From JAHEDH01 sp963753285 (GTDB lineage Bacteria; Actinomycetota; Acidimicrobiia; Spongiisociales; ZC4RG35): DNA of 64,000 bases. The stretch lies in contig CAVWBT010000013.1 of the NCBI GenBank assembly GCA_963753285.1, positions 124,001 to 188,000 of the forward strand. Direction: 5' to 3'. Both the position numbers and the translations under genes were made by a program. The notes beneath the pieces were generated by a model, which saw nothing but the letters and a program-made list of their open reading frames with translations, was not told the origin of the DNA and searched no databases. Shown here in pieces: positions 8,234-16,765 of this stretch (the first letter of the stretch is position 1; the number at the start of each line of letters is the position of its first letter).

Positions 8234-8586
8234 GGATATCCTCCAACTCTCCGTAGTTGCCGGGCGCAACCGAATCTAGAAAGCCCTTCCATTATTGCCC
8301 AGGAAATATCTGGAAATCCACCCAGAAATGTTCATCCGGCGTTCACAATCGGCCCCAGAAACTTGCGAAACCCAGTCGATCGTCTCGCCATGGGGACCTC
8401 ACCGCGACTCAACGACACCCCCCTGACCCCGCGACGCCCACTCGAGATCTCGAGTGTTCACATTCAGGCGACTGGCGGTCCGTCCCCCCGAAGGAGAGAC
8501 AGACTGTGCGGCTCAAAACGTGTTGGGACCGACGAAGCAAGGGCTTCGATCACACCGGTATGGCGAGTGCCCGGGTGCCGTGCAGT

Positions 8587-8621
8587 CATCTGTCATCTGT
8601 CATCTGTCATCTGTCATCTGT
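8587..8621. repeat. Five tandem copies of a 7-bp repeat (CATCTGT)
   Basis: Five exact heptads in the 412-base gap between whiB and the NfeD-like gene. In GC-phase the array begins GCAGTCA and continues TCTGTCA four times. No opposing array was found. The rest of the gap (8234-8586) is AT-richer near 8270-8350 and probably contains the whiB promoter; no other gene is evident. Confidence 0.85.
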
Positions 8622-8645
8622 ACAGCGAGGGCGCCAGCCCGAGCC

Positions 8646-9911
8646 TCACGAAGGGACGTCCACCTCGAGGTACCAACCCTCGACACCCACGACCTCGATC
8701 GAGTCGCCCGGAGAGATCCCAGCCTCACGATGCGACGTCGCTCGCCACACGGCGCCATCGATGTCGACTTCCCCATCCGGGGTCAGTGCGGTGACAGCCT
8801 GGCCGATCCGACCGATCAGGCCCTCCCGCCCGATGGTCTGAGTCGAGAATCGCGACCGAGCCACTGTCGGCATCGCCAGCAGGAAGAAGAAGGCCGCCGA
8901 GCCGATGGTGAACAGCACACCGGGGATGCTCGGGGAGATCTGGGGCGCAGCGTCGGTGAACCAGAAGCCGGACACGCCGAGACCCACGATTCCCAACGTC
9001 GTGAACAGGAAGATCCCTCCACGTTGATACGACCAGGCCATCAACAACACCGACAGCGTGGCGAGAACCACCGCCCACCAACGAACGGGCAACACCGCGA
9101 GGCCATATCCCGCCAGCACAAGCGACACGGCCGCCGTGCCGGCGGCGATCCCCGGTCCGATGGCATAGAACTCGAATGCTGCGACCGTGAGACCGGCGAC
9201 CAGGAAGAAGAATGCGGCTTCGGGACTCGCCGCCAATCGGAAGAACTGATCGATCAGGTTGGGCTCGCGGATGATCGTCTCGAGGTTGGTGACCCCACTT
9301 TCGAACTCCCGGACGGTCTCGAGAACGACGACACCGTCGGTGGTCGCGACCTCGCGCCCGTTGAGGAACTGGCCGACCTGTCGGGGCGCAGCCGAATCCG
9401 GTCCGACCTCGTCGAAGAGATCGGTGTCTTCGACGAGGACGGCGGTGTCGACATAGTCGGCGAGACCGGCCAGGTCGATCACCGGGACACTCTCGTCGTC
9501 ACCGGCGATCGTCGGCTCGAGGTACCCGATCTCCGAGCCCGGGGCGGCGAGCACGACGTCGGCTGCGAGCGCGACCTGAGCAGCTCCACCGTATGCCCGT
9601 GCCGGCGCGGCGCCGATCCAGGTGACGACGGGCAGCGGCGGGTTCGCCACGAGAACGGCGAGTTCCGAGAGCTGCTCGGGCCCGGCGACCACGCCCTCGG
9701 AGTCGATGGCCAGAACGACATACTCGACCGAGCCGGACGCAGCCGCTTCCTCGATCGAGTCGATGGCGAACTCGATGATCCGTTCGTCCCAGACACCCGA
9801 CAGATCGATCACGTCGGCGGTCTTCGAGTCGGACTGGGCCAACGTCAGCGAAGACGCCAGGAACGCCGCGATGAACGCGGCGATCACGACAACGGAGGAA
9901 CGGTGCTTCAC
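8646..9911 (-). CDS. NfeD-like membrane protein with ClpP-type N-terminal domain
   Basis: 421 residues: signal peptide (1-26), a ClpP/crotonase-like domain (about 30-190), four or five membrane segments (about 230-345) and a C-terminal OB-fold NfeD domain (about 350-421). This is the long NfeD (STOPP) architecture. In active members a Ser-Lys dyad cleaves stomatin C-termini, the serine lying in an RAASAG-type motif. Here the aligned segment reads PARAYGGAAQ, so the serine appears to be absent. No stomatin/SPFH gene is adjacent. The protein may be proteolytically inactive. Confidence 0.85.
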   Translation of the reverse strand: MKHRSSVVVIAAFIAAFLASSLTLAQSDSKTADVIDLSGVWDERIIEFAIDSIEEAAASGSVEYVVLAIDSEGVVAGPEQLSELAVLVANPPLPVVTWIGAAPARAYGGAAQVALAADVVLAAPGSEIGYLEPTIAGDDESVPVIDLAGLADYVDTAVLVEDTDLFDEVGPDSAAPRQVGQFLNGREVATTDGVVVLETVREFESGVTNLETIIREPNLIDQFFRLAASPEAAFFFLVAGLTVAAFEFYAIGPGIAAGTAAVSLVLAGYGLAVLPVRWWAVVLATLSVLLMAWSYQRGGIFLFTTLGIVGLGVSGFWFTDAAPQISPSIPGVLFTIGSAAFFFLLAMPTVARSRFSTQTIGREGLIGRIGQAVTALTPDGEVDIDGAVWRATSHREAGISPGDSIEVVGVEGWYLEVDVPS

Positions 9912-10026
9912 GAAGCAGAGATTCTACCGGCGTCACAGCAGCCGGAATCGAGCGTCACCGACTCGAACCCGCCCTTCCAGCCGACGCCCGGCGAGCCCGG
10001 TGCGCCAGACGCTACGCTGGCGAGCC

Positions 10027-10404
10027 ATGGCCGCCATCATGCTGATCGCCGACGACGAATGGGTGCGGAACGACGTCTCCGCCTCGATCGCGGATCCGTC
10101 GATCACCCTCACGGTGCTCGATGACCCCTCGGACATCACGGCGGCTGCCGGCGATCGACGGTTCGACCTGTATGCCGTCGACATGCAGATCGCCTCGACC
10201 GGAGGCATGGCGACCGTGCGATTGCTCAAAGATGCCATGTTCCGCAACGAGATCGAGCGGGCTCCGATCGTGTTGCTACTCGATCGCAGCGCCGATGTGT
10301 TCCTCGCGAAGCGAGCGGGCGCCGACGCCTACCTGATCAAACCGTTCACCTCCCAACAACTCCGAGAAGTGATGTCACATCTCCTCCCGGAGGCGTCGAG
10401 CTGA
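10027..10404 (+). CDS. Stand-alone response regulator receiver protein
   Basis: A 125-residue single receiver domain with the acidic pair at 9-10, the phospho-acceptor Asp at about 52 (LYAVDMQ) and the conserved Lys at about 105 (YLIKPF). There is no output domain and no adjacent kinase. Such proteins relay phosphate or act by protein contact. Eight bases separate it from the downstream CNNM gene, so the two are probably cotranscribed. Confidence 0.85.
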   Translation: MAAIMLIADDEWVRNDVSASIADPSITLTVLDDPSDITAAAGDRRFDLYAVDMQIASTGGMATVRLLKDAMFRNEIERAPIVLLLDRSADVFLAKRAGADAYLIKPFTSQQLREVMSHLLPEASS

Positions 10405-10411
10405 GGATCGC

Positions 10412-11710
10412 GTGACAGGCCTGCAGATCGTCCTCGTGGGCATCTTGTCGGTCTGCATCGGAGCCTCGGGGTTCTTCTCGGGCTCCGAGACGGCCATCTT
10501 CGCACTGCCCCGCGAACGGGCAGCGCAGCTCGCGGAGCGGGGCACTCGGGGCCGCCGGCTGGCTGCGTTGGTGGCCGACACCGAGTCCGCGCTGGGAACG
10601 CTGCTCGTCGCCAACAACTTCGTCAACATCCTCGGAGCGTCGGTCGCAACGACGCTCGCCATCGACCTGGTCGGCGCGGTCGCCGGTCGCACCACGGGTG
10701 AAGCGCTCGGCCCCTGGCTGGCAACACTGGTGGTCACTGCGGTCGTGCTCGTGGTCGGGGAGATCACCCCGAAGACGCTGGCCTCTCGCCGCCCCGAGCA
10801 ATTCGGGCTGTTCGTGGCCCCGACCATCTGGTGGCTGGGCAAGGTGCTGGACCCCGTCGCCCGGGTGTTCGTCGGCATCAGCCGATCGATTCTGAAGATC
10901 CTCGGTGTCGGCTCCGACAACTCTTCGACGGCGACCGGCAAGGACATCATGGCCCTGGCCGCGATGTCCCACGAAGCGGGAGAGATCGATGCGGCCGAGC
11001 GTGAGATCCTCGAGTCGTTGTTCGCGCTGGCCGACCGTCCCGTCCGCGACGTGATGACCCCGCGTCTGGAGGTCATCGCGCTCCACGCCGGCGACTCCGA
11101 GGCGACCGCCCGCAAGGCGGTGACCATCCACGCCCACAGCCGCTTTCCGGTCGTCAAACGCGGAGGAACACTCGACGACGTGATCGGGATCCTCTACATG
11201 AAGGACATGGTGCGCCAGCCATCCGATGGGACGATCGACCGGTTCCTCCGAGAGCCCGTGTTCGTCCCCGAGTCCACCCCGGTGTTGTCGGCACTCCAAC
11301 AGCTGCGTCGACAGAAGATCAGCTTCGGGGTCGTGGTCGACGAGCACGGGGGCGTGGAGGGGATCGTCACCGTCAAGGACCTGATCGCCGAGCTCGTCGG
11401 GGACATCCAGGACGAGTACGACCCGAAGGAGCCGACGGTCATCTCGATGGGCGACCAACAGTGGGTGGTCGAGGGGCGGGTTCCCGTCGAGGATCTCGAG
11501 GCGGCGCTGGGTAGCGAGCTCCCGCACGGCCCGTATTCGTCCGTCGGTGGCCTCTATCTCGCCTTTGCGGGCCGGATCCCGACCGCAGGCGAGGAAGTCG
11601 AGATCGATGGCCATCTGTTCCAGATCATCCGCATGGACCGCCGGCGGATCGATCGCCTGCACGTGAGGGCGCTGGCAGCTACGCCGGACGCCGGCGAAGA
11701 CGCGCAATGA
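10412..11710 (+). CDS. CNNM/CorC family protein (hemolysin-like, CBS domains)
   Basis: 432 residues with the HlyC/CorC layout. An N-terminal DUF21/CNNM membrane domain (about 1-190) opens with GFFSGSETAIFAL. A CBS pair follows (about 205-335; RDVMTPRLEV and GVVVDEHGGVEGIVT), then a C-terminal CorC_HlyC domain (about 345-425; DGHLFQIIRMDRRRID). The family is linked to Mg2+/Co2+ export or homeostasis at the membrane; hemolytic activity should not be assumed. GTG 10412 is the start. Confidence 0.92.
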   Translation: MTGLQIVLVGILSVCIGASGFFSGSETAIFALPRERAAQLAERGTRGRRLAALVADTESALGTLLVANNFVNILGASVATTLAIDLVGAVAGRTTGEALGPWLATLVVTAVVLVVGEITPKTLASRRPEQFGLFVAPTIWWLGKVLDPVARVFVGISRSILKILGVGSDNSSTATGKDIMALAAMSHEAGEIDAAEREILESLFALADRPVRDVMTPRLEVIALHAGDSEATARKAVTIHAHSRFPVVKRGGTLDDVIGILYMKDMVRQPSDGTIDRFLREPVFVPESTPVLSALQQLRRQKISFGVVVDEHGGVEGIVTVKDLIAELVGDIQDEYDPKEPTVISMGDQQWVVEGRVPVEDLEAALGSELPHGPYSSVGGLYLAFAGRIPTAGEEVEIDGHLFQIIRMDRRRIDRLHVRALAATPDAGEDAQ

Positions 11711-11720
11711 GAGCCTCTCG

Positions 11721-11951
11721 GTGATCCCCCGATCGTTCGATGTGGCGTACCAGCGCCTGGCCGGAGCGGCACTGCGATATCACGCCGTGCCGAGATCGCC
11801 GGACAACCTCGACGCCCTCGCCGAAGCCCGCTGGGAACTGCATCTCGCCCGCCAGGAGATCGCCGCCGAGCGAGCCCGGCTGGAGGCGATCGGCGCCATC
11901 TACACCATCGACGATCGTTCGTGGCTGGACCGGGTCGGGATCGACGCTTGA
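11721..11951 (+). CDS. Small hypothetical protein
   Basis: A 76-residue ORF starting at GTG 11721, 10 bp after the CNNM gene and on the same strand. It is charged and largely helical (ALAEARWELHLARQEIAAERARLEAI) with no membrane segment. I do not recognise the family. Codon use and spacing make it a plausible third gene of the receiver-CNNM operon. It could also be a chance ORF. Confidence 0.5.
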   Translation: MIPRSFDVAYQRLAGAALRYHAVPRSPDNLDALAEARWELHLARQEIAAERARLEAIGAIYTIDDRSWLDRVGIDA

Positions 11952-12098
11952 CGGACAAGCCATCTGCCGACCCTGGTGGGTGTGACGAACGGCTCAGGAG
12001 CCCGACTCGGTTCGCACATACGATGTGGCGGTGTCTTGTTCTAGGCGGCGCAGGCCGCGCGCCCGTGTCGCTCCCCGATCAGCTGTGAGAGCGTTGCC

Positions 12099-12998
12099 AT
12101 GAGCTCGGTGCTCTGCGTCGGCATCGCCACCCTCGATCGCATCTTCGCCGTCGATCGACATCCCGCAACGCCAGGCAAGTATCGGGCGAGCGGCCGAACG
12201 GTGGCGGGTGGCGGTGTCGCCGCCAATGCCGCGGTGGCAGTCGCCCGACTCGGAGGACGGGCCCGATTCGCCGGAGTCGTCGGAGACGACGAGGCGGGCG
12301 CAACGATCGCCGAGTCGCTGGCCGGCGAGGGCGTCGACGTGTCCATGCTGCGGGTCTTGCCCGGTCGCCTCTCCCCGGAATCGATCGTGCTCGTCGACTC
12401 ATCGGGGGAGCGCCTCATCGTCAACCACGCCTCCGAGGACCTCTTCGACGTAGCAGCCGTTCCCACCGTCGCCGACATCGGTCACCCCGACGTCGTGCTG
12501 ACCGACATGCGGTGGAGGGTGGGCGCCGTGTCGGCGCTGGCAGCAGCGAGAGACCTCGGAGTGCCCGGGATCGTCGACTGCGACCACAACCCATCCGACG
12601 CTCCCGGCATCCTCGAGCAGGCCACCCACGTCGTCTTCGGCCAGTCGACGCTCGAGGCCTGGTCCGGTGCCGTCGACCCGGGCGAGGCACTTCGCATCGC
12701 CTCCGAGCGGCTCGGCGCGTGGGTCGGGGTCACCGTGGGCAGCGAAGGCACGTGGTGGCTGGACTCCGGACGCCTCGCGCATGCGCCGGCCGTCGAGATC
12801 GTGGCGGTCGACACCCTCGGCGCCGGTGATGTCTTCCACGGGGCCTTTGCGCTCGGGCTCGCCGAAAGGATGACGATCCGGGAGGCGATCGAGTTCGGCT
12901 CGGCCGCTGCCGCGTTGAAGTGCACTCGCTTCGGCGGTCGAGCCGGCATCCCGACGCGCGTAGAACTGGAACGCTTTCGAACAGAGGAGAACCGATGA
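12099..12998 (+). CDS. PfkB family sugar kinase
   Basis: A 299-residue ribokinase-fold kinase. It has the N-terminal GGG-x-AANAAVA sugar-site motif near residues 38-48 and the C-terminal DTLGAGDVFHGAF motif, whose Asp (about 244) is the catalytic base. PfkB kinases phosphorylate sugars or sugar phosphates with ATP. Its stop overlaps the aldolase start by ATGA, and the isomerase follows in the same way. The set isomerase, kinase, aldolase suggests it phosphorylates a ketose at the end opposite the cleavage site before aldol splitting. The sugar is not identifiable from sequence. Confidence 0.88.
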   Translation: MSSVLCVGIATLDRIFAVDRHPATPGKYRASGRTVAGGGVAANAAVAVARLGGRARFAGVVGDDEAGATIAESLAGEGVDVSMLRVLPGRLSPESIVLVDSSGERLIVNHASEDLFDVAAVPTVADIGHPDVVLTDMRWRVGAVSALAAARDLGVPGIVDCDHNPSDAPGILEQATHVVFGQSTLEAWSGAVDPGEALRIASERLGAWVGVTVGSEGTWWLDSGRLAHAPAVEIVAVDTLGAGDVFHGAFALGLAERMTIREAIEFGSAAAALKCTRFGGRAGIPTRVELERFRTEENR

Positions 12999-14020
12999 AG
13001 TTGACAGCCGGGAAGTTGTGGGGCCTCCGACGGATCGCCGATCGGCACGGACGGTTCGCCATCGTCGCTGCCGATCAGCGCCCTCCCATCGAGGGCGTGG
13101 TGGCGGACCGCCGCGGCGGCGAGGTGCCGTGGCGTGACGTTGCGGACGTCAAACGGCTCATCGTCGAGCAGTTCGCTCCGATGACGTCTGCGGTGCTCGT
13201 GGACCCGTACTACGGGTTCCCTGCGTCCTACGACGTCGTCGACCCGAGCCGCGGCCTGCTGTTGACGTTGGAGAGCTCACGGTTCGCCGAGGACGCCGAC
13301 GGCAGACGGTCGGCAGAGATCGATGACTGGTCGGTGGAGAAGATCAAGCGGGCCGGCGCAGACGCCGTCAAGGCACTCGCCTGGTTCCGGCCGGACGGTC
13401 CGGTCGAGGTCATCGAGCACCAGCAGCGGTTCGTGGAGAACATCGGGGAGGCGTGCCGCCGCTACGACATCCCGTTCGTCTTCGAACTGCTCGACTACCC
13501 GCTCGCCGGCGACGAGGACACCGCAGCGGACCGCCGCACCGATCGGGTGGTGGCAAGCGTCGAGGCGTTCACCGACGCGCGGTTCGGAATCGACCTGTTC
13601 AAACTGGAGAGCCCGATCCTCCCCTCCGTTGTTCCCGAGCCGGGAGCAGCCGGATCCGAGCGCATCACCGAGGCGTTCGCTCGATTGGATGAGGCCTCGT
13701 CTCGCCCGTGGGTGATGCTGTCCGCGGGCGCTCGGCCGAACGAGTTCTTCAACGTCCTCCATCATGCGTACGCCGCCGGCGCGAGCGGGTACCTGGCTGG
13801 ACGGGCGATCTGGTGGGACGGCTTCCAACGCTTCCCCGACCTCGAGGCCTTCCGGGCGGAGCTCTCGACAGAGGGCGCCCGATATGTCGAACGGCTGAAC
13901 GCACTGACCGAGGACGCCGCGCTCCCCTGGTTCCAGCACCGGAGCTACGGGGAGGCCGGCCCGGCGCTCGATGACGCCACGTCGACGTTCCGCAACACCT
14001 ATCGGGGGTTCGACCAATGA
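12995..14020 (+). CDS. LacD-like class I aldolase
   Basis: A 341-residue TIM-barrel aldolase of the LacD / tagatose-1,6-bisphosphate and sulfofructose-phosphate aldolase type. The likely Schiff-base lysine is K203 in DLFKLESP. Other family-like stretches are FAIVAADQRPP near residue 22 and VMLSAGARPNEFF near 240. It would cleave a ketose phosphate into two three-carbon units. Start and stop overlap the neighbouring kinase and isomerase by 4 bp each. Tagatose-, sulfofructose- or other ketose-bisphosphate cleavage are all possible. Confidence 0.85.
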   Translation: MKLTAGKLWGLRRIADRHGRFAIVAADQRPPIEGVVADRRGGEVPWRDVADVKRLIVEQFAPMTSAVLVDPYYGFPASYDVVDPSRGLLLTLESSRFAEDADGRRSAEIDDWSVEKIKRAGADAVKALAWFRPDGPVEVIEHQQRFVENIGEACRRYDIPFVFELLDYPLAGDEDTAADRRTDRVVASVEAFTDARFGIDLFKLESPILPSVVPEPGAAGSERITEAFARLDEASSRPWVMLSAGARPNEFFNVLHHAYAAGASGYLAGRAIWWDGFQRFPDLEAFRAELSTEGARYVERLNALTEDAALPWFQHRSYGEAGPALDDATSTFRNTYRGFDQ

Positions 14021-15396
14021 CCGTCGGGTTCGTTGCGATCGCGCGTCCGACCTTCGATGTCGCCTTCTCGTCCGAGCTCGCAACCGCTGCGTTCGACTCA
14101 CTCACCGCCACTGGAGTGGAGGTCGCCGGCGCGCCCGAGTTGGCGATGACGGACGCCGACGTGTCGGCGCTGTCGGTGGCCTGGTCCGGTCTGTCGATCG
14201 AGGCCCTGGTCGTCGTCCAGGCCTCCTTCGCCGACTCGACCCTCGTCGCCGCTGCGGCCGACACCACGGACGCTCCGATCGTGCTGTGGGGTGCGCCCGA
14301 GCCGCGCACCGGCCATCGGCTGCGGCGGAACTCGCTCTGCGGCATCAACCTGGCCGCCTTCCGGCTCGCCAACGACGGACGCGACTACCGGTATGTGTAT
14401 GCGGACCCCTCAGACCCCGGCCTGGCCAGGATCCTCGATGCGGCGTTGTCGAGTCCATTGGGCACGCTCGACACGTCCGCCCCCGCCCGCATCGAATCCA
14501 GTCCGGCCGGTGACATCACCGAGCGGCTGGCCGGGTCCCGGATCGGCGTGATCGGGCGACACCCCGACGGCTTCGAACCGTGCGGCTTCGACGCCTCCAG
14601 GACACTCGAGGCGACGGGCGTCTCGATCGAACAGATCGCACTCGACGAACTCTTCGACGTGGCCGGCTCGATCTCCGATCAGGCACTCAAACCGATCGTC
14701 GCCGACCTCGAGGCGAGGATGGATCTCGGAGAGCTCGACCACGCGTCGATCGAGCCGTCGGTGCGGCTCCATGCCGGCCTCAAGGCGATCTGCGAGGAGA
14801 AGCGTTGGGATGCGGTGGCCACCCGATGCTGGCCGGAGTGCTTCACGGAGTTCGGAGGAGCCGCGTGTACGGCGCAAGGGCTGCTCACGAGCCTGGGCGT
14901 TCCGGCCCAGTGCGAGGCGGACGCCTATGGGGCGATCACTGCGCTCATGCTCCAAGGTGCGGCCGGGTCCGTGGCGTTCACCGCCGACCTGGTCGACCTC
15001 GATACTCAGACGGACACGGCGGTCGTCTGGCATTGCGGGCTGGCGCCGTTCGAGATGGCAGCGCCCGACGTTCGCCCTTCGGGCACGGTGCATTCCAACC
15101 GCAAGCTGCCGCTGGTGAGCGAGTTCGCCCTCGCCGCCGGCGTGGTGACGATCGCCCGGCTGAGCCAGTCGAGAGGCGTGATCAGACTGGCGCTCGGCCG
15201 GGCGGAGATGCTCGACGAGCCCCGGCCGTTCAGCGGAACCGCCGGGACGCTGCGGTTCGAGAGGCCGGCGCTCGACGTGCTCGACACCATCATGAGCGAG
15301 GGGTTGGAACACCACTACGGCATCGTCTACGGCGACGTCGTAGACGACCTGATGAGCGTTGCAGCTGGCATGCGACTCGAAACGATCTGGCTCTGA
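14017..15396 (+). CDS. L-fucose/arabinose isomerase-fold sugar isomerase
   Basis: 459 residues with the layout of the FucI/AraA-fold isomerases: an N-terminal Rossmann-like region (PIVLWGAPEPRTG, NSLCGINLAAFRLA), a central domain (AVATRCWPECFTEFGGAAC) and a C-terminal domain containing SNRKLPLVSEFALAAGVV. These enzymes interconvert aldoses and ketoses with a divalent metal. As the last gene of a tightly coupled kinase-aldolase-isomerase operon it probably catalyses the first step of a short sugar-catabolic route. No transporter or glycosidase adjoins the operon to indicate the substrate. Confidence 0.8.
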   Translation: MTVGFVAIARPTFDVAFSSELATAAFDSLTATGVEVAGAPELAMTDADVSALSVAWSGLSIEALVVVQASFADSTLVAAAADTTDAPIVLWGAPEPRTGHRLRRNSLCGINLAAFRLANDGRDYRYVYADPSDPGLARILDAALSSPLGTLDTSAPARIESSPAGDITERLAGSRIGVIGRHPDGFEPCGFDASRTLEATGVSIEQIALDELFDVAGSISDQALKPIVADLEARMDLGELDHASIEPSVRLHAGLKAICEEKRWDAVATRCWPECFTEFGGAACTAQGLLTSLGVPAQCEADAYGAITALMLQGAAGSVAFTADLVDLDTQTDTAVVWHCGLAPFEMAAPDVRPSGTVHSNRKLPLVSEFALAAGVVTIARLSQSRGVIRLALGRAEMLDEPRPFSGTAGTLRFERPALDVLDTIMSEGLEHHYGIVYGDVVDDLMSVAAGMRLETIWL

Positions 15397-15443
15397 CAGA
15401 CTGCAAGCAGGCCTCGTCCGCACGGCCGAGGTCGGAGCCACCG

Positions 15444-15836
15444 CTACTCGATGACTGCGATCGCCTCGACTTCGATCAACAGGTCCGGCAGCGCCAACGC
15501 AGCGACGCCGAGCAACGTGCTGGCTGGAAGCACATCGTCACCGAAGACCCGGCGACGTGCTTCGACGAAGGACGCACGATCATCAGGGGTGTAGCCGACG
15601 ACGTAGGTGGTTGTCTTGACGACGTCTCGGGGTGAGGCACCGGCCGCACCGAGCGCAGCGGCGAGGTTCTCGAACGCAACGATGGCTTGGGCTCCGAGTC
15701 CCTCGGCAACGCTTCCGTCCGGTCGAATCCCGACTTGTCCACTGACGTAGATCGTGACGGCGCCGGATGCCCGGACGACATGTGTATAGCCACGAGGTTC
15801 GTGGATGGCCTGCGGGTTGATCTTCTCGATCGTCAT
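15444..15836 (-). CDS. RidA family enamine/imine deaminase
   Basis: A 130-residue YjgF/YER057c/UK114 protein. The family signature region reads ASTLLGVAALALPDLLIEVEAIAVI near the C-terminus. RidA proteins hydrolyse reactive 2-aminoacrylate-type enamines; the substrate of this paralogue is open. ATG 15836 starts at MTIEKINPQAI. It converges on the isomerase gene with a 47-bp gap containing only a weak hairpin. Confidence 0.9.
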   Translation of the reverse strand: MTIEKINPQAIHEPRGYTHVVRASGAVTIYVSGQVGIRPDGSVAEGLGAQAIVAFENLAAALGAAGASPRDVVKTTTYVVGYTPDDRASFVEARRRVFGDDVLPASTLLGVAALALPDLLIEVEAIAVIE

Positions 15837-15903
15837 GCCCGGATCATATGCCGGCTTCCCGATTCGAGCTCCGACTGGTGTCCGACCGTGAATAGCCTGC
15901 GGT

Positions 15904-16341
15904 TCAAGATGCCGACCAGCCGATCGCCTGTTCGATCTCGATGTCGATCCATGGGCCGAGTGTGTGGCCGGCGAGTTGCGGGTAGCGCGTGCGGTGGGCG
16001 TCTTCCACCGGACTTTCGATGCGGTCACGGACCGAAGCTCGACCGTCGACCCGTACCCACCACAGGCGATGCCAGTCCTCCCCGTACTCGTCGACCAGCA
16101 GGCTGACTCGGGGATCGGCTCGGATGTTGGCGAGCCGGCGCAGGCGACGCGACCGCTTCGGCTTGGAGTCGACGGCGATGACGATCCGATCGTCGCCGAC
16201 CAACGTGTACACGACGGAGACCAGGTGCACACCGAGTTCGGAGTCGACGGTCCCCAAGACCGCCGATGTCGAGTCGCGCAGCCGGGCATGAGCCTCTGCT
16301 ACGTCCAACGACGCCTCCTCGTCGCCTGCCGCCTCGAGCAT
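15904..16341 (-). CDS. PPOX-class F420-dependent oxidoreductase (TIGR03668-like)
   Basis: 145 residues of the split-barrel flavin/deazaflavin-binding fold. Typical segments are TSAVLGTVDSELGVHLVSVV, DRIVIAVDSKPKR, RRLANIRADPRVSLLVDEY and WHRLWWVRVDGRA. Actinobacterial members of this group bind F420, so a reductase using F420 is likely; the substrate is unknown. ATG 16341 (MLEAAGDEEASL) is preferred to an upstream GTG at 16449, which would overlap the next gene. Confidence 0.85.
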   Translation of the reverse strand: MLEAAGDEEASLDVAEAHARLRDSTSAVLGTVDSELGVHLVSVVYTLVGDDRIVIAVDSKPKRSRRLRRLANIRADPRVSLLVDEYGEDWHRLWWVRVDGRASVRDRIESPVEDAHRTRYPQLAGHTLGPWIDIEIEQAIGWSAS

Positions 16342-16420
16342 CCCTGGCCGGCCCGTGTTCCTGGCAGGTCGGGCTGCTCGTGCGGTCGATCGGCACGCGG
16401 GCGGTCGAATCGGCAGAGGA

Positions 16421-16705
16421 TCACGAATCGTCCGATCTCCGACGCCCACTCAGCCACCAGACACCCACTCCGACGACCACGCCCGGAACGATCGGGATCA
16501 GAGTGTTGAGATCGTTGTCGAGACCCCAGTCCTCGACCGAGAAGCCGGGAGTGCCCATGACCGACGAACAACGCTGCCAGCTCGGCACTCCACCGACATC
16601 GTTGCAGGACCAGGCCATGAGGAAGAGATAGGCGAGGAGGAACGCCACGATCCCCGCCACCGCAGCGAACCAGGAACGGGATGTCGGCGACATCTGCCCA
16701 GTCAA
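16421..16705 (-). CDS. Small two-span membrane protein, unknown function
   Basis: 94 residues with two hydrophobic segments (AAVAGIVAFLLAYLFLMAW at about 14-32 and IPIVPGVVVGVGVWWL at about 70-85) separated by a loop with two cysteines. I do not recognise the family. It lies 79 bp upstream of the PPOX gene on the same strand. Confidence 0.65.
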   Translation of the reverse strand: MTGQMSPTSRSWFAAVAGIVAFLLAYLFLMAWSCNDVGGVPSWQRCSSVMGTPGFSVEDWGLDNDLNTLIPIVPGVVVGVGVWWLSGRRRSDDS

Positions 16706-16765
16706 CCATGTCCGTTCACCGACACGGGGAGGGGCGACGCCAGGGGACCGTCCCGCTCCTCCGCC

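Noticed and set aside
8310..8350. CRP-like dyad upstream of whiB (TGTTCA...TTCACA)
   Set aside because: The two halves match poorly and the spacing does not fit the TGTGA-N6-TCACA consensus.
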